From NCBI GenBank assembly GCA_936450465.1, contig OW388300.1, positions 50,333,378 to 50,397,377 of the forward strand: 64,000 nucleotides of DNA, in the 5' to 3' direction. Positions 46,038-59,977 of the stretch are shown in pieces (positions within the stretch are counted from its first letter, which is position 1; every line of letters begins with the position of its first letter). The notes below the pieces were generated by a model that saw only the letters and a program-made list of their open reading frames with translations, ran no database searches and was not told the DNA's origin. The stretch is from Gibbula magus. Lineage: Eukaryota > Mollusca > Gastropoda > Trochida > Trochidae. The position numbers were made by a program, and so were the translations under genes.

Positions 46038-48180
46038 GTGCTGGTAGTGACAGCAACATTTTATGGATATATATATATTCTTTATGGTTCCCAAAATACT
46101 TCTCTTGAACACGGTAAATTTAGGATATGAATGTGTAGGATAAAATAGCGTAAACTGCTGAGTAAAAGTCATGCGACACTAACAGGGGAACCACGCCATC
46201 GACAAAATCAGGAGTCTGGCGGTCGGGTTGTGAACAGGTGATGACGTCACTGATAAGGATAAAGATAATCAATGGGTCAGAGTAGCATGTTATTGTAGAA
46301 GAATAAAACAACACTTAAGGAACACCTCTTTAAACGAAATAATTATTTTGGAATATTTGATATTCTTGTATTTTGTCGACCAGGAAAAGGTATAGTTTTA
46401 AAGAAAAGTCAAGTTTGTAGACATGTGATTGAAGAAACAGATGAAATTCAACAACCAGCTTATTCCTTACTTGGTTTGACAAATTGTTAAGTATGTTTGG
46501 ATCAACTTGAAAACACATATTTGTTTTGACACAGAACATCTAAATCTATATCCGAATTTCAGAACAAAAGTTCAATAGGTTTGTCATCATTATTCGATTC
46601 TTAATTTCCAAAATGGTTTCATGAATGACCGAGTCTTCGTATACATCAACCTAATTACCGTTTAAACTAAACGAAACTCTCAACACATCAACCTATGTGT
46701 TTTCTCCATGTATGTATATGCACGGTATCATTTGCTTGATCCCGATATTGGCATCTACACCGAAACGTCGCATTTTTTTGCAATAAAGAAGTTGTATATC
46801 AATGAAACTCGTTCCTCATTCATTTGATCTGCTTCCAAAAATAAACTCTATCAATGTACAACCTGTCATTAACAAACTTTATACTACTTATTTTCTTAAT
46901 TATCATTCACCTTTTCTGCCTTTGTTCATTTTGGAATTTTGTTTTGTAACATTATAGTTCATGTTCCACCGTTGATGTCTTTTAATGAGATTACAGAATT
47001 TGAGAAGTTTATCTAGGCAGTCGGTGTTCAGATCACAACCTTCCGTGAGTTGTTATAGTTCCAACCTATGCTCGCAGGTTTCACTGCCATGCATATGCAC
47101 ACTGGCGTTGCGTGCTTTCCCGGAAATGATTCTAGCATCCCGGATATATGTTGAGAGCGTCATGCTCAGATCACCTCACATCCGGTTTGAACAGCTAAAT
47201 CTCGATTCTCGACATGTGGGAAAAATCTTACCATCTAATATCAGTGTACATGTATATCAATAGAGCTTGTTTTATGACCTCGGTATTTCATTAGTTCGAC
47301 TCGATGACCTCGTTCACCTGTTATGAATGAATAAACATTTACAAAATAAATAATTCATAGCATTTTGTTTAGTAACTAGGTAATGCTCTCAATTTTATCA
47401 TCAAAACACTCCCTTTCTTATTTCTATTGTCTCTGGGTTTACAACTAGTTCTGTCTGAGTGGCTTCACCTAATGAACCCTATTGAGCTGAGAGATGTACC
47501 TGGCTGGAGTAAGCTCACTGTAGGTATTGACCTCCGACCAGGACAACCTTACCTTGTAATTGGATATCGCCAGTGTTAAAATAAGTCGTGTCTTTTTTCA
47601 CCGTATTATGAGTTTTGATACAATATCGGATATATTAATTTGAATAATGAAATCCTATGATGAACATTTTATTTTAAAGGTATTGTTATGTTAGTTAAAC
47701 AATATTTTGTTCAATGACTTCATTCAGTTGTGTTGGTCAGTTTGGTCAATAACCTCCTCTCTGCAGATATAAGACGTATTTATGCATATATAACTATGGA
47801 ATGCAGAGTATAGCCACTTAGTTATAATAGTAATAGTAATAATATAGACAATAGGAAGCTGTATACCCATACAGTCATTTTTTTTTTATAATTTTATTTC
47901 TTTTTCAGATACACAGACATATATATGATATTACATTCATAGTACAAACGTTTTCAATAGAAGTACAAACACATATTAGTACAGAACAACTGCAAAACAA
48001 AAATACAGGAATTCACTTAAAGTTCTCTCGTTTCTTTTTAAACCTGGCATTTGACATTCAAAAAGTTGCAGTGAGTTTAAATGGAAAATAGATTATGGCA
48101 TACGGACCAGAATTTAGTGAATTTCGAATAATTACATTCTGAGTAACATACAGTCATGTTATAACTGTACTCCACTCCGC
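46038..48180. other. No gene recognised; repeat scraps
   Basis: Positions 46745-46795 hold an AATAAAGAAGTTG end with GAAACGTC, related to 1520-1640 and 60000. Positions 46985-47180 are a decayed family B SINE-like copy (CTCGCAGGTTTCACTGCCAT). The remainder is AT-rich without recognisable coding content. Confidence 0.4.
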
Positions 48181-48384
48181 AGTCGTAACTCACGTCAGTC
48201 GCAATCACTGACTAATTTGAGTCTTGTCGAATCTCCTTTACATTCTTGTGCTAGTAAATCAGAGCCCACTATGCATTTCAGATGCAGCGCTCCGCTATGT
48301 TCGCATGGAAAATGGGGGAAATGCTGCAATTCTTAAATAAGCCAGCGATAGAGACTGGCTCTAGCTATGCCTTGCGTAGGGAAG
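48181..48384. repeat. Fold-back MITE family A, copy 6
   Basis: The left arm CGTCAGTCGCAATCACTGAC and the right arm AGCCAGCGATAGAGACTGGC pair with several mismatches, and the inner block GCCCACTATGCATTTC matches copies 3 and 5. It is followed immediately by the 40-bp tandem repeat. A left-arm scrap of the same family is at 40128-40165. Confidence 0.7.
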
Positions 48385-48555
48385 TTGGTCTGTATCAATA
48401 CAACCTATAGATTGCTTCTCAAACAGTTGGTCTCTATCACCAACCTATAGATTGCTTCTCAAACAGTTGGTCTCTATCACCAACCTATAGATTGCTTCTC
48501 AAACAGTTGGTCTCTATCACCAACCTATAGATTGCTTCTCAAACAGTTGGTCACT
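48384..48555. repeat. 40-bp tandem repeat, four copies
   Basis: Four units containing AACCTATAGATTGCTTCTCA and AACAGTTGGTCTCTATCACC. The last three are nearly identical and the first carries a variant TGTATCAATAC. Contiguous units with no spacers exclude a CRISPR-like structure. Confidence 0.92.
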
Positions 48556-48648
48556 CTAGTTAGATACTCTCAAGTTTATATACAATGTATATCAAAATGT
48601 TATAAAATGTCAGTTTACATAACCTATAAGATATATTGAAAGTTTAGA

Positions 48649-49140
48649 TTAAAGGCGCTGTAGCACGATTTTCCTACTGAAATAAAATGAGTTCTCAAAA
48701 ATATATATAAGTGTTACCAATAGCTACATTTTAAACCTGAATTGATAAAAAGAGTTATAAAACGAATGTATATTGTTCGGTTAAACCTTGTGAGTATATT
48801 TCCAATCGAGCGGCCATTTTAAGGTGTTCACATTAAAAGGGCGCTCGAAGTTAGTTCAAGTCACCTGCTTGATCTAGCGACACCTAAATATGGTACAATG
48901 ATGGAATGGCCATGAGACCTACATATCTGCCTCCAACACTGAAGAATTCCACACCACTGTCGTGTTCTACGTCGCACCACTTTCTTCGAATATGGATGAC
49001 CGTTTTCTATGGATACGGCTTATCTGGTCGTGAAATGAGATGTTTTACCCATTAACGTACAATATATTTTGTAAACTTTAATAATAAATGGCAAATTTGA
49101 GAAAACATGATGTGCAAAAAAGGTTCTACATCGCCTTTAA
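48649..49140. mobile_element. TTAAAGG MITE, third family, copy 1
   Basis: It begins TTAAAGGCGCTGTAGCACGA and ends TCTACATCGCCTTTAA, imperfect inverted termini with TTAA edges, 492 bp, non-coding. A second, right-truncated copy starts at 53950. Confidence 0.7.
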
Positions 49141-50486
49141 AATGTGATTTTGAAATTTCATGAGTTAAGTCGTGATGTAGGGGTATCTCAAATTGCCCCG
49201 GAATCACATGTTGTTTGTACCTCTTTCTGAATAAAATGCTACGATAGATCGCTTTTGTATATACATGTAATTTAACATATTGAATTTAGAATTGCCCGAG
49301 TCAATTTTTAAAAAACAGTGGCCGTTTGGGTTGCACATCAAACATTTCAGTTATAACTATAATTCGGTGTTTATAAATTGATTATTATGTATACGGAAAA
49401 TAGATATTCAATGTAATACCCTTTTTTACAAAAAAAAATCAATTTAGTTAGTTGATAAACTAATTTATATAGTGAATATTTTGTAATCGGAAATTAGAGG
49501 TTGGCACGTTTGCCAGCTTCAACGTATAGTGAACATGTCATTGTATTTACCCTGTACCGTATCACAGATTTACAATCTATGAAAACTTATATTCATGATG
49601 TTTATTTGACACGTTGGTAAACAATCTACTAACACGGTTGATAACAAAGGTTGACAGTCCTATAAGTTATACAAGACGAACATAAATAAAACCAACTCAA
49701 TATACCCCAAACCCAGAAACATACCCGTTTGTTATATAAGTCATTGAGTTTAACACGAATAATGCCAGGCAGATGTCGATCAAAAGTGAAATGACCGACC
49801 TTTCATGAAAAGCGTGCAACGCGTGCGTTATTAACCATATTGATGCTATCGGACACAATGGCGGACCTGAAACCTATTGTACACGAGATCGTATTACGAT
49901 AAGACTTAGGTAACTGAAGTAATTAACCGAACAGGTGAGAATTAACGCCCGCGACACCTCATTATTACAAATTTGTCACTTAAACGGCAGTTTTCCGGCG
50001 TAATGTTATTAATTAAAAACCAATTAAATGTGGCTTTGTTAATATTTCGTCTGCCATTACCTTATTTGGATGGTCTTCTATTCTCTTTTCTCTCTTCTAG
50101 TATTTATTCCGTTAACTCTTCGTCTGTTCAATTTTCCCAAACACAAACTCATATCAATGCAATGTACCAATACTTTAAAATACCGTACAGTGCCATACGA
50201 TGATCCTATCAAACACAATACCATAATATTAGTCAATGATATGATATAATAAACACACACAAAAGCATTGTAAATACAATAAACCCACATGATGCGACAC
50301 AATAGTGTAAATGAAAATGTACCATTATATTATAACCAGAACAGAAACATAACACAATATTATTTTATAACATGGTAGGTGTGCAGTAAGGTAACTGTCA
50401 GTTAGTACAAACCCAGACATAAGGGTGTATATACCTCTAACGGTGCACGGATGTTAAAAGCAAAATGATAGTCAACTTATACTGGT

Positions 50487-50523
<37 letters not shown>

Positions 50524-51374
50524 TACACACACACATACACATACACACACACACACACATACATGTACAAGACTTACACGACAAACCAATAAGGATCCGG
50601 AGTGAGAGACAGTTAGGCTAGGCATAGCTTTCCAATCCCCTCATTCATAAAGCTAATGTGCACTGAAAAATCCCGTCAACAGCTGCTTGTAAATCATTGG
50701 TAAACATTCATTCCAAAACACGATTTTCCTGTAACAATCGATTATGAAGTAACTTTAACCTAATTTACCTTCGTAAAACATCCCATTTCAATTATTTCGG
50801 GACATATAATAATGCCCATATGCAATGTCGTAAAACTTGTTGATTGTAAAATTGACGTTTTGCCATTGTAATAAACAAGCTTAAGTGGCCACCCTAGAAA
50901 TAGAATAGATCATTGTTTATCAAAGGAACACACTCAAAAAGAATATATTTACAGATGTTTGACCAATGTTAGAGTAAAATCACCAAAGACCTTCAGCAAA
51001 GATATAATCCTAACAAATGCTGATATTTACAATGTTGTGTAGGCAATGCGATATACTGAGCCACCATGTTATAATAATATCTCAAATTAAATGGACTTAT
51101 TACAGGACCATACACACATATTACGTAAAAATGTCACAGTCCACATTATAAGCTTCAATTAAAACCCACATGTGTGCTGAAATACAAGCGGTCATGTTTA
51201 TCCAGATTGTGCGCCCACTTGATGTCATGAACCGTATAACCCCACTCTTATCCAGCAAATTAAAGACCATTGTTCACGGTCCCCTAGCAATTGTCCAAAC
51301 ACGACTAGCAACCCTCTGGTGCAGTTGATAAATCGATCAATATACCTGCATCCTGGCGTTTGGCATCACGGGTA
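49141..51374. other. No gene recognised; CA microsatellite
   Basis: AT-rich DNA without recognisable coding sequence. A (CA)n/(TACA)n microsatellite occupies about 50488-50562. Confidence 0.45.
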
Positions 51375-51472
51375 TGCGCATGCGCAGAAAGGTAAGCTCA
51401 TCCGTCCACATCGAGGTGGTTTAATTTTGTGTCAAATCAAATACGTCTTGGATACTTGTTGGAAGATTCAAG
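51375..51472 (+). promoter_or_regulatory. Candidate promoter with NRF1 palindrome and possible first exon
   Basis: TGCGCATGCGCA at 51375-51386 is a perfect palindromic NRF1-type site standing out in an AT-rich region. Two consensus 5' splice sites follow: AAAG|GTAAGC (after 51391) and CAAG|GTAAGA (after 51472). NRF1 sites commonly mark promoters of TATA-less genes. No coding start is evident, so a non-coding first exon is inferred. The downstream exons are not identified. Confidence 0.35.
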
Positions 51473-53949
51473 GTAAGAATTCTGCTTTATGTGATTATAT
51501 TCTTGAAAATGATTTATATGTAGCCCACCTGTGACGAAAATTCATTTGATGTCGCCGACATTGGTTTGGTACCTGAGAGGAAATATATTGATTTCTGCTG
51601 TATCTGTTGTATTGTGGTGAACGCCTTGGGACTAAGTTGGACAGACAGAGACGAATATACCTTGGTGAATCAGAATAGCTCTGGTCTCAGAGAAATGGTA
51701 CACATCTTCCATAACATATAGATATATATGTTTGTAGGGTTTGACATATTCGAATAGTGGTAACTGAACTAAGATGTGTTTTCCGTTCTTTAGAGAAACC
51801 TTGTCATATTGTTGGACGACACACAGCTAGTGGTCGACCTTTCGTGCTATCATGTTTCATTGTATGACATCTTATCCTAACAAAAGAGAAATCTACTTTT
51901 GTGTAAAAGTATAATGTACAGACGCGTTTAGAAGACGGTAATGAATTTATATCAAGTGACATGTTTATTATGACCCAATATTATATTTCGTATCGTTTTT
52001 TAGTTTCTTGCAACTCGAAATAATGTGTTATGTGAATATTTTATGAAGTTATCGTCTATATGAAATATATACCTTTGTAAGTGCAGATGTGTATATGGAT
52101 AATACTACCCGAGCATTGTGTCATAACAGAAAGTAACTATAACGAAATAGACTAAAATGTAGTCTATGGATATTTTCTACTTATTGTACTTTAATCCTTA
52201 TGATTATATAATGTTCCACACTACAAGTCTCATATGTGTATTCAGTTTATCTAGACTTGCTGAATAAGTATCTAGACTGTATTAAAGGCTCTTATCATTT
52301 ACACAGTCATGGAGCAGGACTTATAACGAAAGCGTGTGAATGTATAAGTCTCCTTAATGAGCCTACATGTTTGATCCCATTTGAATTGCGTAAATATAGT
52401 AGAAAACAGCTTACCTCTATTGTAACACCAGGCACAGACACCTGACGATCACGATCGTCTGATTTTACACACGAAATATTAATCAAACTGGTGCAAATAC
52501 AATAAGCATGGGTGCACATATGATGTATGCATATGAAACTGGATATTTCTCATCGGTTATAAATTTATTACATATACAGAGAGAACTGTTATAAATTAAG
52601 CCTGTTCTTGTTATTTGTATGATGGCTGAGAGGGGCCAACTCTCAGCCATCATATATTTGAGCGGTTTCCACTCGTGTTATTCATTGATATCTCATATAT
52701 AGTTTGCATCTATCTATATATTCTCCAAGAAGGTATACTTTATGACGAGAACATCTTGTATTGACATGTCATAAATTATATATACCAATAATTATTTCCA
52801 AAATACCTTTTAGAAAGAGCAATTTCAGGAACCCAATGTGTGTTTGAAACGATACATGAAGCCATACTCTTATGGATGACATTTTGTATATCTTTTTACG
52901 ACATATATCCTCATCACAAACATTCAAAATCGACAAAATCCGGCAGAAGTATTTTGTGTGGTATCGTTTCCTTTGCTCCTCGGTGTAATTATAATATGAT
53001 TTAAAGAGGGACATTAACATATGTTCATTTCAAATATATTTCTTTAGGCAAATGAACGTTTCTAAAATAAATGCAATGTGTTTTGAGCTTTAAACAATTT
53101 AATTTTAACAACGCAATATATTGTTTAACTAAGGTATTGGATACAATGATTAAATACTTACATACATATACATTGACTCGATGTAAAAGGAAAGATAGGA
53201 TACGCGTTATGCCATTAGTACCGGGAACGATGTGTAATACATGTGTATTCCATGATAGATACGTGAGTTAAATCAATAGTCAGTTTCCGTTCTTGCAAAC
53301 AAAAGAGTCACAGAATGGCTTTTACCGTCATCTATGAACAAGAAAAATCTATAAAGAATTGTAATTGTTAGTTTTTCTTGCGAATCACATAAACGAATCG
53401 ATTTATTTTCTGATTCTACTCAATGAAATAGTACCTTTCGTCTTCATCAACATCACTTGTTGTCGTTCTTGCTTCAAGACAAAAGAATCACAGTCACATT
53501 AAACGGTCTCTGGCCATGTGTAATCTATAGGGAATTGTGACGCTTGATCTCCAGTGAGTAACACAACAAGCATTGCTTTGTATACTATAAAACGCTCATA
53601 AGAATTATCTGTTGTCAGACGTTTCCTAACATTTCTTGCCGAGTGTCATGTTCAATGTGTATCTAATCAACTGAAAATTATATTTTAACGAGTGGCGAAA
53701 CCTCGAGTGTAAACGTGTAACCATCAATGACATTTAAATTCGAACGTACATGTATGTATATAGTCTCGACAGGAAAGGACCACACAACAATAATGAATCA
53801 TGTGTAAATGCTTATAATTATCCTCATCATACGTGGGTTTTTCTTAGATTTGGATAAGATAAAAAAGAAATGTTAAACGTTTAAGAAGTAGTGTCGGCTT
53901 AACCAAAATGTGTTTTTCATTAACGGATTGTTACCCTGAACTGTTACAG
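51473..53949. other. No gene recognised; one perfect hairpin
   Basis: AT-rich, with no ORF of recognisable content. A perfect 15-bp stem with a 7-nt loop (TATGATGGCTGAGAG and its complement) is at 52618-52654. Confidence 0.45.
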
Positions 53950-54345
53950 CTAAAGGCGCTGTAGCAAGCATTCTTACTGATGCAAAGTGCTTAAATGAAA
54001 ATGAAATAAGTGTTACCAATGACTAAATGATACTCCTGTATCAATAAAATGAGTTCTTAAACGAATGTATATGTATATGATTCGGTTAAGCCATGAGTGT
54101 CGATTTCCCTTCGAACGGCCATTTTAAAGTGTTCACAGTAAGTGATCAGACTGATGTAGCGATACCTTAACACTCAGTGTACAGATTTGAATATGGCACC
54201 ATGATGGAATGGTCAACGGTCTTGCTGTCTGAACTCTCAAAGGTGAATGCGACCTACAAAACTATCTCTCACACAGACGAATGACACAAAATTGTCGATT
54301 AATACGTCGCACCATGTTCTTCCAATACGGATAACCGTTTTACTT
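53950..54345. mobile_element. TTAAAGG-family MITE, third family, copy 2 (truncated)
   Basis: It begins CTAAAGGCGCTGTAGCAAGC and follows the 48649-49140 element through AAGTGTTACCAATGACTA, CGAACGGCCATTTTAAAGTG and ATGATGGAATGG. The right terminus is not recognisable, so the copy is truncated or decayed. Confidence 0.6.
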
Positions 54346-55928
54346 TTTACTCACGACGGCAACATGATATTCATGGCATCAACGATAACGTCTTAAGAAT
54401 GAAAGAGTATTTCACTCAGTGATTTTTCCAATAACGATGTATCATAACGATTCGTACTTCAGATACTTTTAAACTTTTCGTTGAATTATTAAAAGATAAT
54501 CACTATTGGACCGCAGTTTAAAGGGTTTAACACAACACATTGAATGTTCCGACGCATGCATTGGAAGCAGGCAAATGAAACAACCAGTTTTGTCAGTTTT
54601 ACGCAGACTGTGACACAGACTGTCGTCACTTGGTTTCAATCCCTTGGTCGATGGTCTATGCTGATTTTAAATAAACCATGATTCCACACGTCAAGTCTTG
54701 ATGACTGTACTTCCTTCCACACACACACACACACATCTCCCTTTGTTGTGAAATTAGTATGTACGTTTGTATGTATGTATGTAGGTATGTAGGTATGTAA
54801 CGAACGAACGAGACCACGTTACTGAGTGGTGGGAAACACTTTCGACTTTAATACTTTCTTTTTTTATTATTTCAAAATATGTATTATCTATGTTTGGTAT
54901 AATGTGTTTAAATCCCCTTTGGTAATCACTATTGTTCACACTATAAAGATTATTAGACTAATTCCGTGGCTGAACTGACCTACCACATACAATTGTTATG
55001 AAAAGCTAACGGGAGAAGGTATCAATCAGTGTCACACCATATACCTAACACGAAGGAACTCTTAACACCAGTGCACGTGCAGCATGTGCGATGAGAGTTA
55101 GCTTTACCATACGGATATATCAGCACGCTTAATCACTGTATCCATTGTGCAGCCATCGTGGAGATAGATAACACAATTTCAGATATTTGGAGCTTAATGT
55201 CATTTTTCACACATCAATTTGATTATTAGGCCAATGTTGATAACGCTGACGACACCCGGTATATATTCTTCATGTGGTGAAACCGACGAGCAACTGCTGG
55301 AAGGCATGAATGGCTCCACCCGCGGCCATGTTATTGTGAACAGATTTTATTTTTTCGAATGACAAAAAACGATTCCCATGGCTTTACCGAACACTCATTT
55401 TTTAACTTGATTTTCCGAAGAGAGAAGGGTGTTTTACTATTGGTGACATTATTTACATTTACATTTCATCGACTTATTCAACTTTTACGCTTGTCCATTA
55501 GGTTCTATAACTTTGTGTCATGAATAATTCATTTTATGAAAGTATTGTCAATATGAAATTCGAAGCTTGACATTTGAATTTCAGCTTTGACATTTCCGTT
55601 TTATGTTCAGGCCAATGTCAAATTAAGTATTGAACATTCTGAAACTCCTCGCAGTTACAAGTCCATTACAAAAGTTTAAATCTCATCACTCAGACGTAAA
55701 AGTCGGAATTATAGAATTTATATTTATATATTCGTTGAAGCAAGTTAAAAACTCAAATAATAAATTTATGGACATACGAGTACATGCATGTATAATCATA
55801 GTTCGTGTCCTACAAGTTTTAACAGATTCACGTAATCATAATGCATATAAGCGAATGGAAAATGCTGGATCATTGAATGTTTTGCATTTGAAACTAGCTC
55901 TGCAATCAGCGACGCCGTTGTAAAGTTG
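54346..55928. other. No gene recognised; microsatellites
   Basis: Short tandem repeats only: (AC)n at about 54718-54737 and TATG/TAGG repeats at about 54760-54800. ORFs here lack recognisable protein content. Confidence 0.45.
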
Positions 55929-56028
55929 AAATAGCCTTTAAAAGACATATACCTTTATAGACCTACCCTATTACTATATAAAAGGAAAGGGTAGGTCTAT
56001 TAAGGTATATGTCTTTCAAAAGCTATTT
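55929..56028. repeat. 100-bp near-perfect hairpin
   Basis: The left arm, with AGACATATACCTTTATAGAC, pairs with the right arm, with GTCTATTAAGGTATATGTCT. Stems of about 40 bp carry a few mismatches around a loop of about 15 nt. It may be a very short MITE or a foldback transcript precursor. No copy elsewhere in the window was noticed. Confidence 0.8.
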
Positions 56029-57553
56029 CTAAGTTAAACACGCCCCTGTGTTGTCAACGACACGCCATAATGCTATTTTTGGAAACGGAACGTAGGATAA
56101 ACGTTTTCACGTTTAATGTTTTTTCCTCGATGTATGCTATTTGAATTTGTGGAAACATATCATAAACATGCTTATAAATATAGAAGACCAAAATCAAAGA
56201 CAAATATTAAAAACAGTTTATGTGTAGTATTTATATCAGACATATTAAAAATACATAGGCCTATGCCAATTAGAAATGCTAAGATGTGAAGGTCACTCGG
56301 TCGATGTAGCCACCGATGCCTTTTTCATTAGACAAAAAGAAGGGGTACAGTATGAGGAATCCGTTTCCCCGCTAGGGGCTTTGGCTGGAATCGAGATATA
56401 TGGCCCAATATAGAAAATTTAAATGGAGGAACCTCTTCGGAAAGAGAATGGGATTCCCCCTGACCACTACGTCTCCGTTGCGCATGTACTTGTACTGAGT
56501 AGTTCACTTACATGACGCCGCTAGAATGTTCTTGTAAACTATCTGACTACATTTAATGGTAGATCGATTGATGATCATGTTATATCCAGGAAGTGTAGTT
56601 GATATTGATTTTAAAAAAAGTATGCGTTTGTATTGTACCATTCAGACTTCATATTGGCCTCGCCTTTGAATTATTGATAAAGAATGCGTACATCTACGTT
56701 TTAAATTTCATGGCCCGTTACAATGAACTCGATACTTGCTTCCTGGAATGTTTTTATCAGGTTCCTCGAAAATCAATAAACTCCATATAGTGAACGGTAT
56801 GAGTATTCTAGTATAGTTGTAGTGATACAGGTCAGGATTGTGTGGATGTTCAACTCAATAAACTGCTACATCTCGATTTGTTTCAAAATGCTTAAAAAAC
56901 GGAACAACACGTCGTTTGACTTTGGTACGAGACAGTCGAGTTCGGAAGTCAAACGGGCAGTGAGGTTATTTCGAAAGTATTTCACGTATATCAAGGAGTC
57001 CGTGTACCTTCATCTTCACAACGTAACGGGCGTAACGAAACGATTTCCAAATCTTCTCTCTCCGGGTAGAATTTATTTCGATACGTTTTTACCTTGCCGT
57101 GGGAAGATGTTGTGCCTTTAATCACAAGTTCAAGTTCAAGTTCTTTATTCGTAGACCAAAGGCCACAAATAACATCAAATATACAGCATTTGTGGATGGA
57201 TGGTTTGTTTCAGAATATTGTTAATCACGGGGTTACCCGTACTACAATATAGTAATCGATTGTCGATATATCTTCTCCGTCATTTCCGCTATCGACCATC
57301 CCATCGGCGTGACAGGTTCGATCAGATATAATCACAGAGTGGTGGACAGTTGTTCTGGTTTCGATAGTGATAATGATACACAAATACACTGGTAATCACC
57401 CAGAACGCATTGGACTGTGGTAATCACCCTGCTACATATCTAGATAGCTTATAGGCATGTCGGAATATGTGAACACCTGGATAGTAACTAGTCTATAACC
57501 TTTCTGTATCAATATTGGCAAAAGTATTTAGTCCTGCTCCGTGATGTGTGTAT
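56029..57553. other. No gene recognised
   Basis: ORFs of up to 99 codons (56822-57121) have no recognisable family signature and no supporting exons. A CAAGTT triplication near 57127 resembles the 3' end of some retroelements but is too short to assign. Confidence 0.4.
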
Positions 57554-57655
57554 TACCGTATTTCCTGGAATATATGTCGGGTCTCGAACAGACGCCGGGA
57601 ATGAAGGTGGTATAAAATATATACACCGGGTTTCTATTCGAGGGAATACGGTGGT
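57554..57655. repeat. Short MITE, ACCGTATTTCC termini
   Basis: Left ACCGTATTTCCTGGAATA and right TATTCGAGGGAATACGGT are imperfect inverted ends about 100 bp apart, with GGTCTCGAACAGACGCCGGG inside. A right-end scrap (GAGAGAATACGGTAT) is at about 3880-3895. Confidence 0.65.
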
Positions 57656-59905
57656 ATATCGATATTATTCGCTCTTTTATTGTTTCATGGTTGTGAGCAT
57701 TTGATAAATCTAGGATAACATTAATTAATAAAAGCGCTGCATTATTTCCAAAATAAGAAAACTCATTTCTCTAGTGTTTAGTTGTAGTCTATATCTTCCC
57801 ATATCCAGATAATATTGGTTACACCGTGTTTTGACATGGTGTTCGGGACTGGAAGACCCTTGTATATTCAGGTATTTAGTTATAAACATTCAACGTTTTT
57901 GTCATATAGGATTTGCCTTATGGCCATGTCTGTATATTTGGATAGTTCAACCTTAGATAATAATTCATGCAAATCCTGATGCACTACAGGCCCAATGGCT
58001 CTATTTTAATATGTGTTTATTTCAATAAACAAACTACACTCACAACTGATAGTTGTTCTTCAAGAACACCATCAATAAAGACATTACAATATAAATCCTT
58101 AAACCTGATTTTATTCACCCTCATTTGCAGCTCCACAACACTGTGACTGACTGACACGCACATAAAATATTTCACAAGTCGGCTACAAACAGCGTGTAAG
58201 TCGTGAACTATACATTACTCAGTCATGGTAGACCTGTCACTTAATTAATTAAAACCGTGAATCCAGTCAAAGAGTATTCACTAGGCTGAGAGTCATTCAT
58301 GCAGTCAACTGAAAACGTCAACATCAACAATCAATCAGTAATCGAATATATCTTTATGCAAGTTAGGACGGAAACATAATGTATTTTATAATTCATTCAT
58401 GGTTTCGAAATACCGATTTTGTAGAGTGAAATAAAGCGCCGATGCTGCTTTCGCTCTATTGATGACATTGTACAAATGTAATTATAAATTTGAGAGTAAT
58501 TTGGATAGAAAATAATAACTTCATATCAGTTCAGCCTGATGCATGTTATTATATCACTTTAGTAAGGTTTGGTTTGGTTTGGTTTGGTATTATATGCAGG
58601 ATGATGGGGTCTGCTGTATTGTTTTGTGGTGAACCGCGGCGTGGCTGTGACGTGAGTTTCTATGCTATGACGTCATGCGGTGTGGTATTGTTACGATGTT
58701 TACTCACCGTTATGACCGTGTTTCATAAGGCATGATGTGATAATGGTCGCCTTGTGTAGTAAACGAGGATGACTCCCCAGGGAATTTGGAATAAAGGTGA
58801 AATTAAAAAATTACAGGACTTGTTCTTTAATTCTAGATGCAAATAATATTTCATTCAGAATAAAATCGACTATAAAGCAAAAAACGAATTTGCTCTCTCT
58901 TTCATTATACACAGAACTATTAGGATAACCTCAACAAACTAATTTGATATTTTAACAAAGTGTAGGCGTATTATTTAATGTTCATTTTCAATCATACAAA
59001 GCAACCCCGTATTACTGATAGTATATCAATCATATCACATCCTGCTAGCGTATGCACCACAAGGCTCACTATCTATTGATTTCAATATTGATGTACACTT
59101 CCGCTGTTCGGCTGTAGGGTATCAATATTTCATTACTCCGGCCTCTAGCTATCAACACTATCAGATTTCACAGATTGCTCAACATCATATATACTCGTAT
59201 ATACTTGTATGCACATTTGGAAATTTGTCTTGGGTAATAGCCTTAAGTACTCGGTCACGAAATTACTTTAAATCCTGCCATTTCGTGTTCAAGCATGCAG
59301 TCACGTCAAACACATAACCTTCACTTAATGTTTTTCGAAATGAATTTAGCTACCTTCCGACGACTAGCCTTAATCTACAACATTACTTATGTAATTTTAT
59401 GTTCGTAAACACATGTGTTATTCGCACATACGCACTGTTTATGTACAGGCTTATGCAAACAACCAATATTTACCTATGTAAGTAACAAGTAGGCACTTGT
59501 TATATTTAATGCGTATAACAGAATTGGAACACCTGACTTGTCAAAACGCAATCAAAGCACCTTGGTATATCGAGAGTAGCGATTAACAGTTTAATAACCG
59601 CTTCGATATAACGTGAATGACGCCCGAACAGACTAACAGCTTTATTGCTACCTCTTTATAATACGAATGAATGTACCCCTTTCACTGACCGAATTTCACC
59701 AAGGAGAGGGTACACGGTAAACATCAACATTGTGAAATATACATCGCTCCCCGGGACAAGTACCTGTCATTGATTGGAAATGTATAAATAGGTTTTGAGT
59801 CATTGATCCGTGATTTACGTTCATTGATCTGTGACTGATTGTACTATTTACCTCTGTATGGCGTGGTGTGCAAGGTTTCACCTTCTGATGTTCATACGGA
59901 ATACG
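57656..59905. other. No gene recognised
   Basis: AT-rich non-coding sequence. A (TTGGT)n microsatellite lies at about 58566-58587. I see no conserved coding exon. Confidence 0.4.
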
Positions 59906-59906
59906 T

Positions 59907-59907
<1 letters not shown>

Positions 59908-59974
<67 letters not shown>
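59908..59974. repeat. (TA)n microsatellite
   Basis: About 33 TA dinucleotides in a row. It appears to interrupt a dispersed repeat whose end (GGAGTATGTACTCCGAAACG, TTAAAGAAGTTG) follows at 59996-60042. Confidence 0.95.

Positions 59975-59977
<3 letters not shown>

Noticed and set aside
48384..48555. Four evenly spaced 40-bp repeats resembling a small CRISPR array
   Set aside because: Units are contiguous with no unique spacers, there are no cas genes, and the context is eukaryotic.
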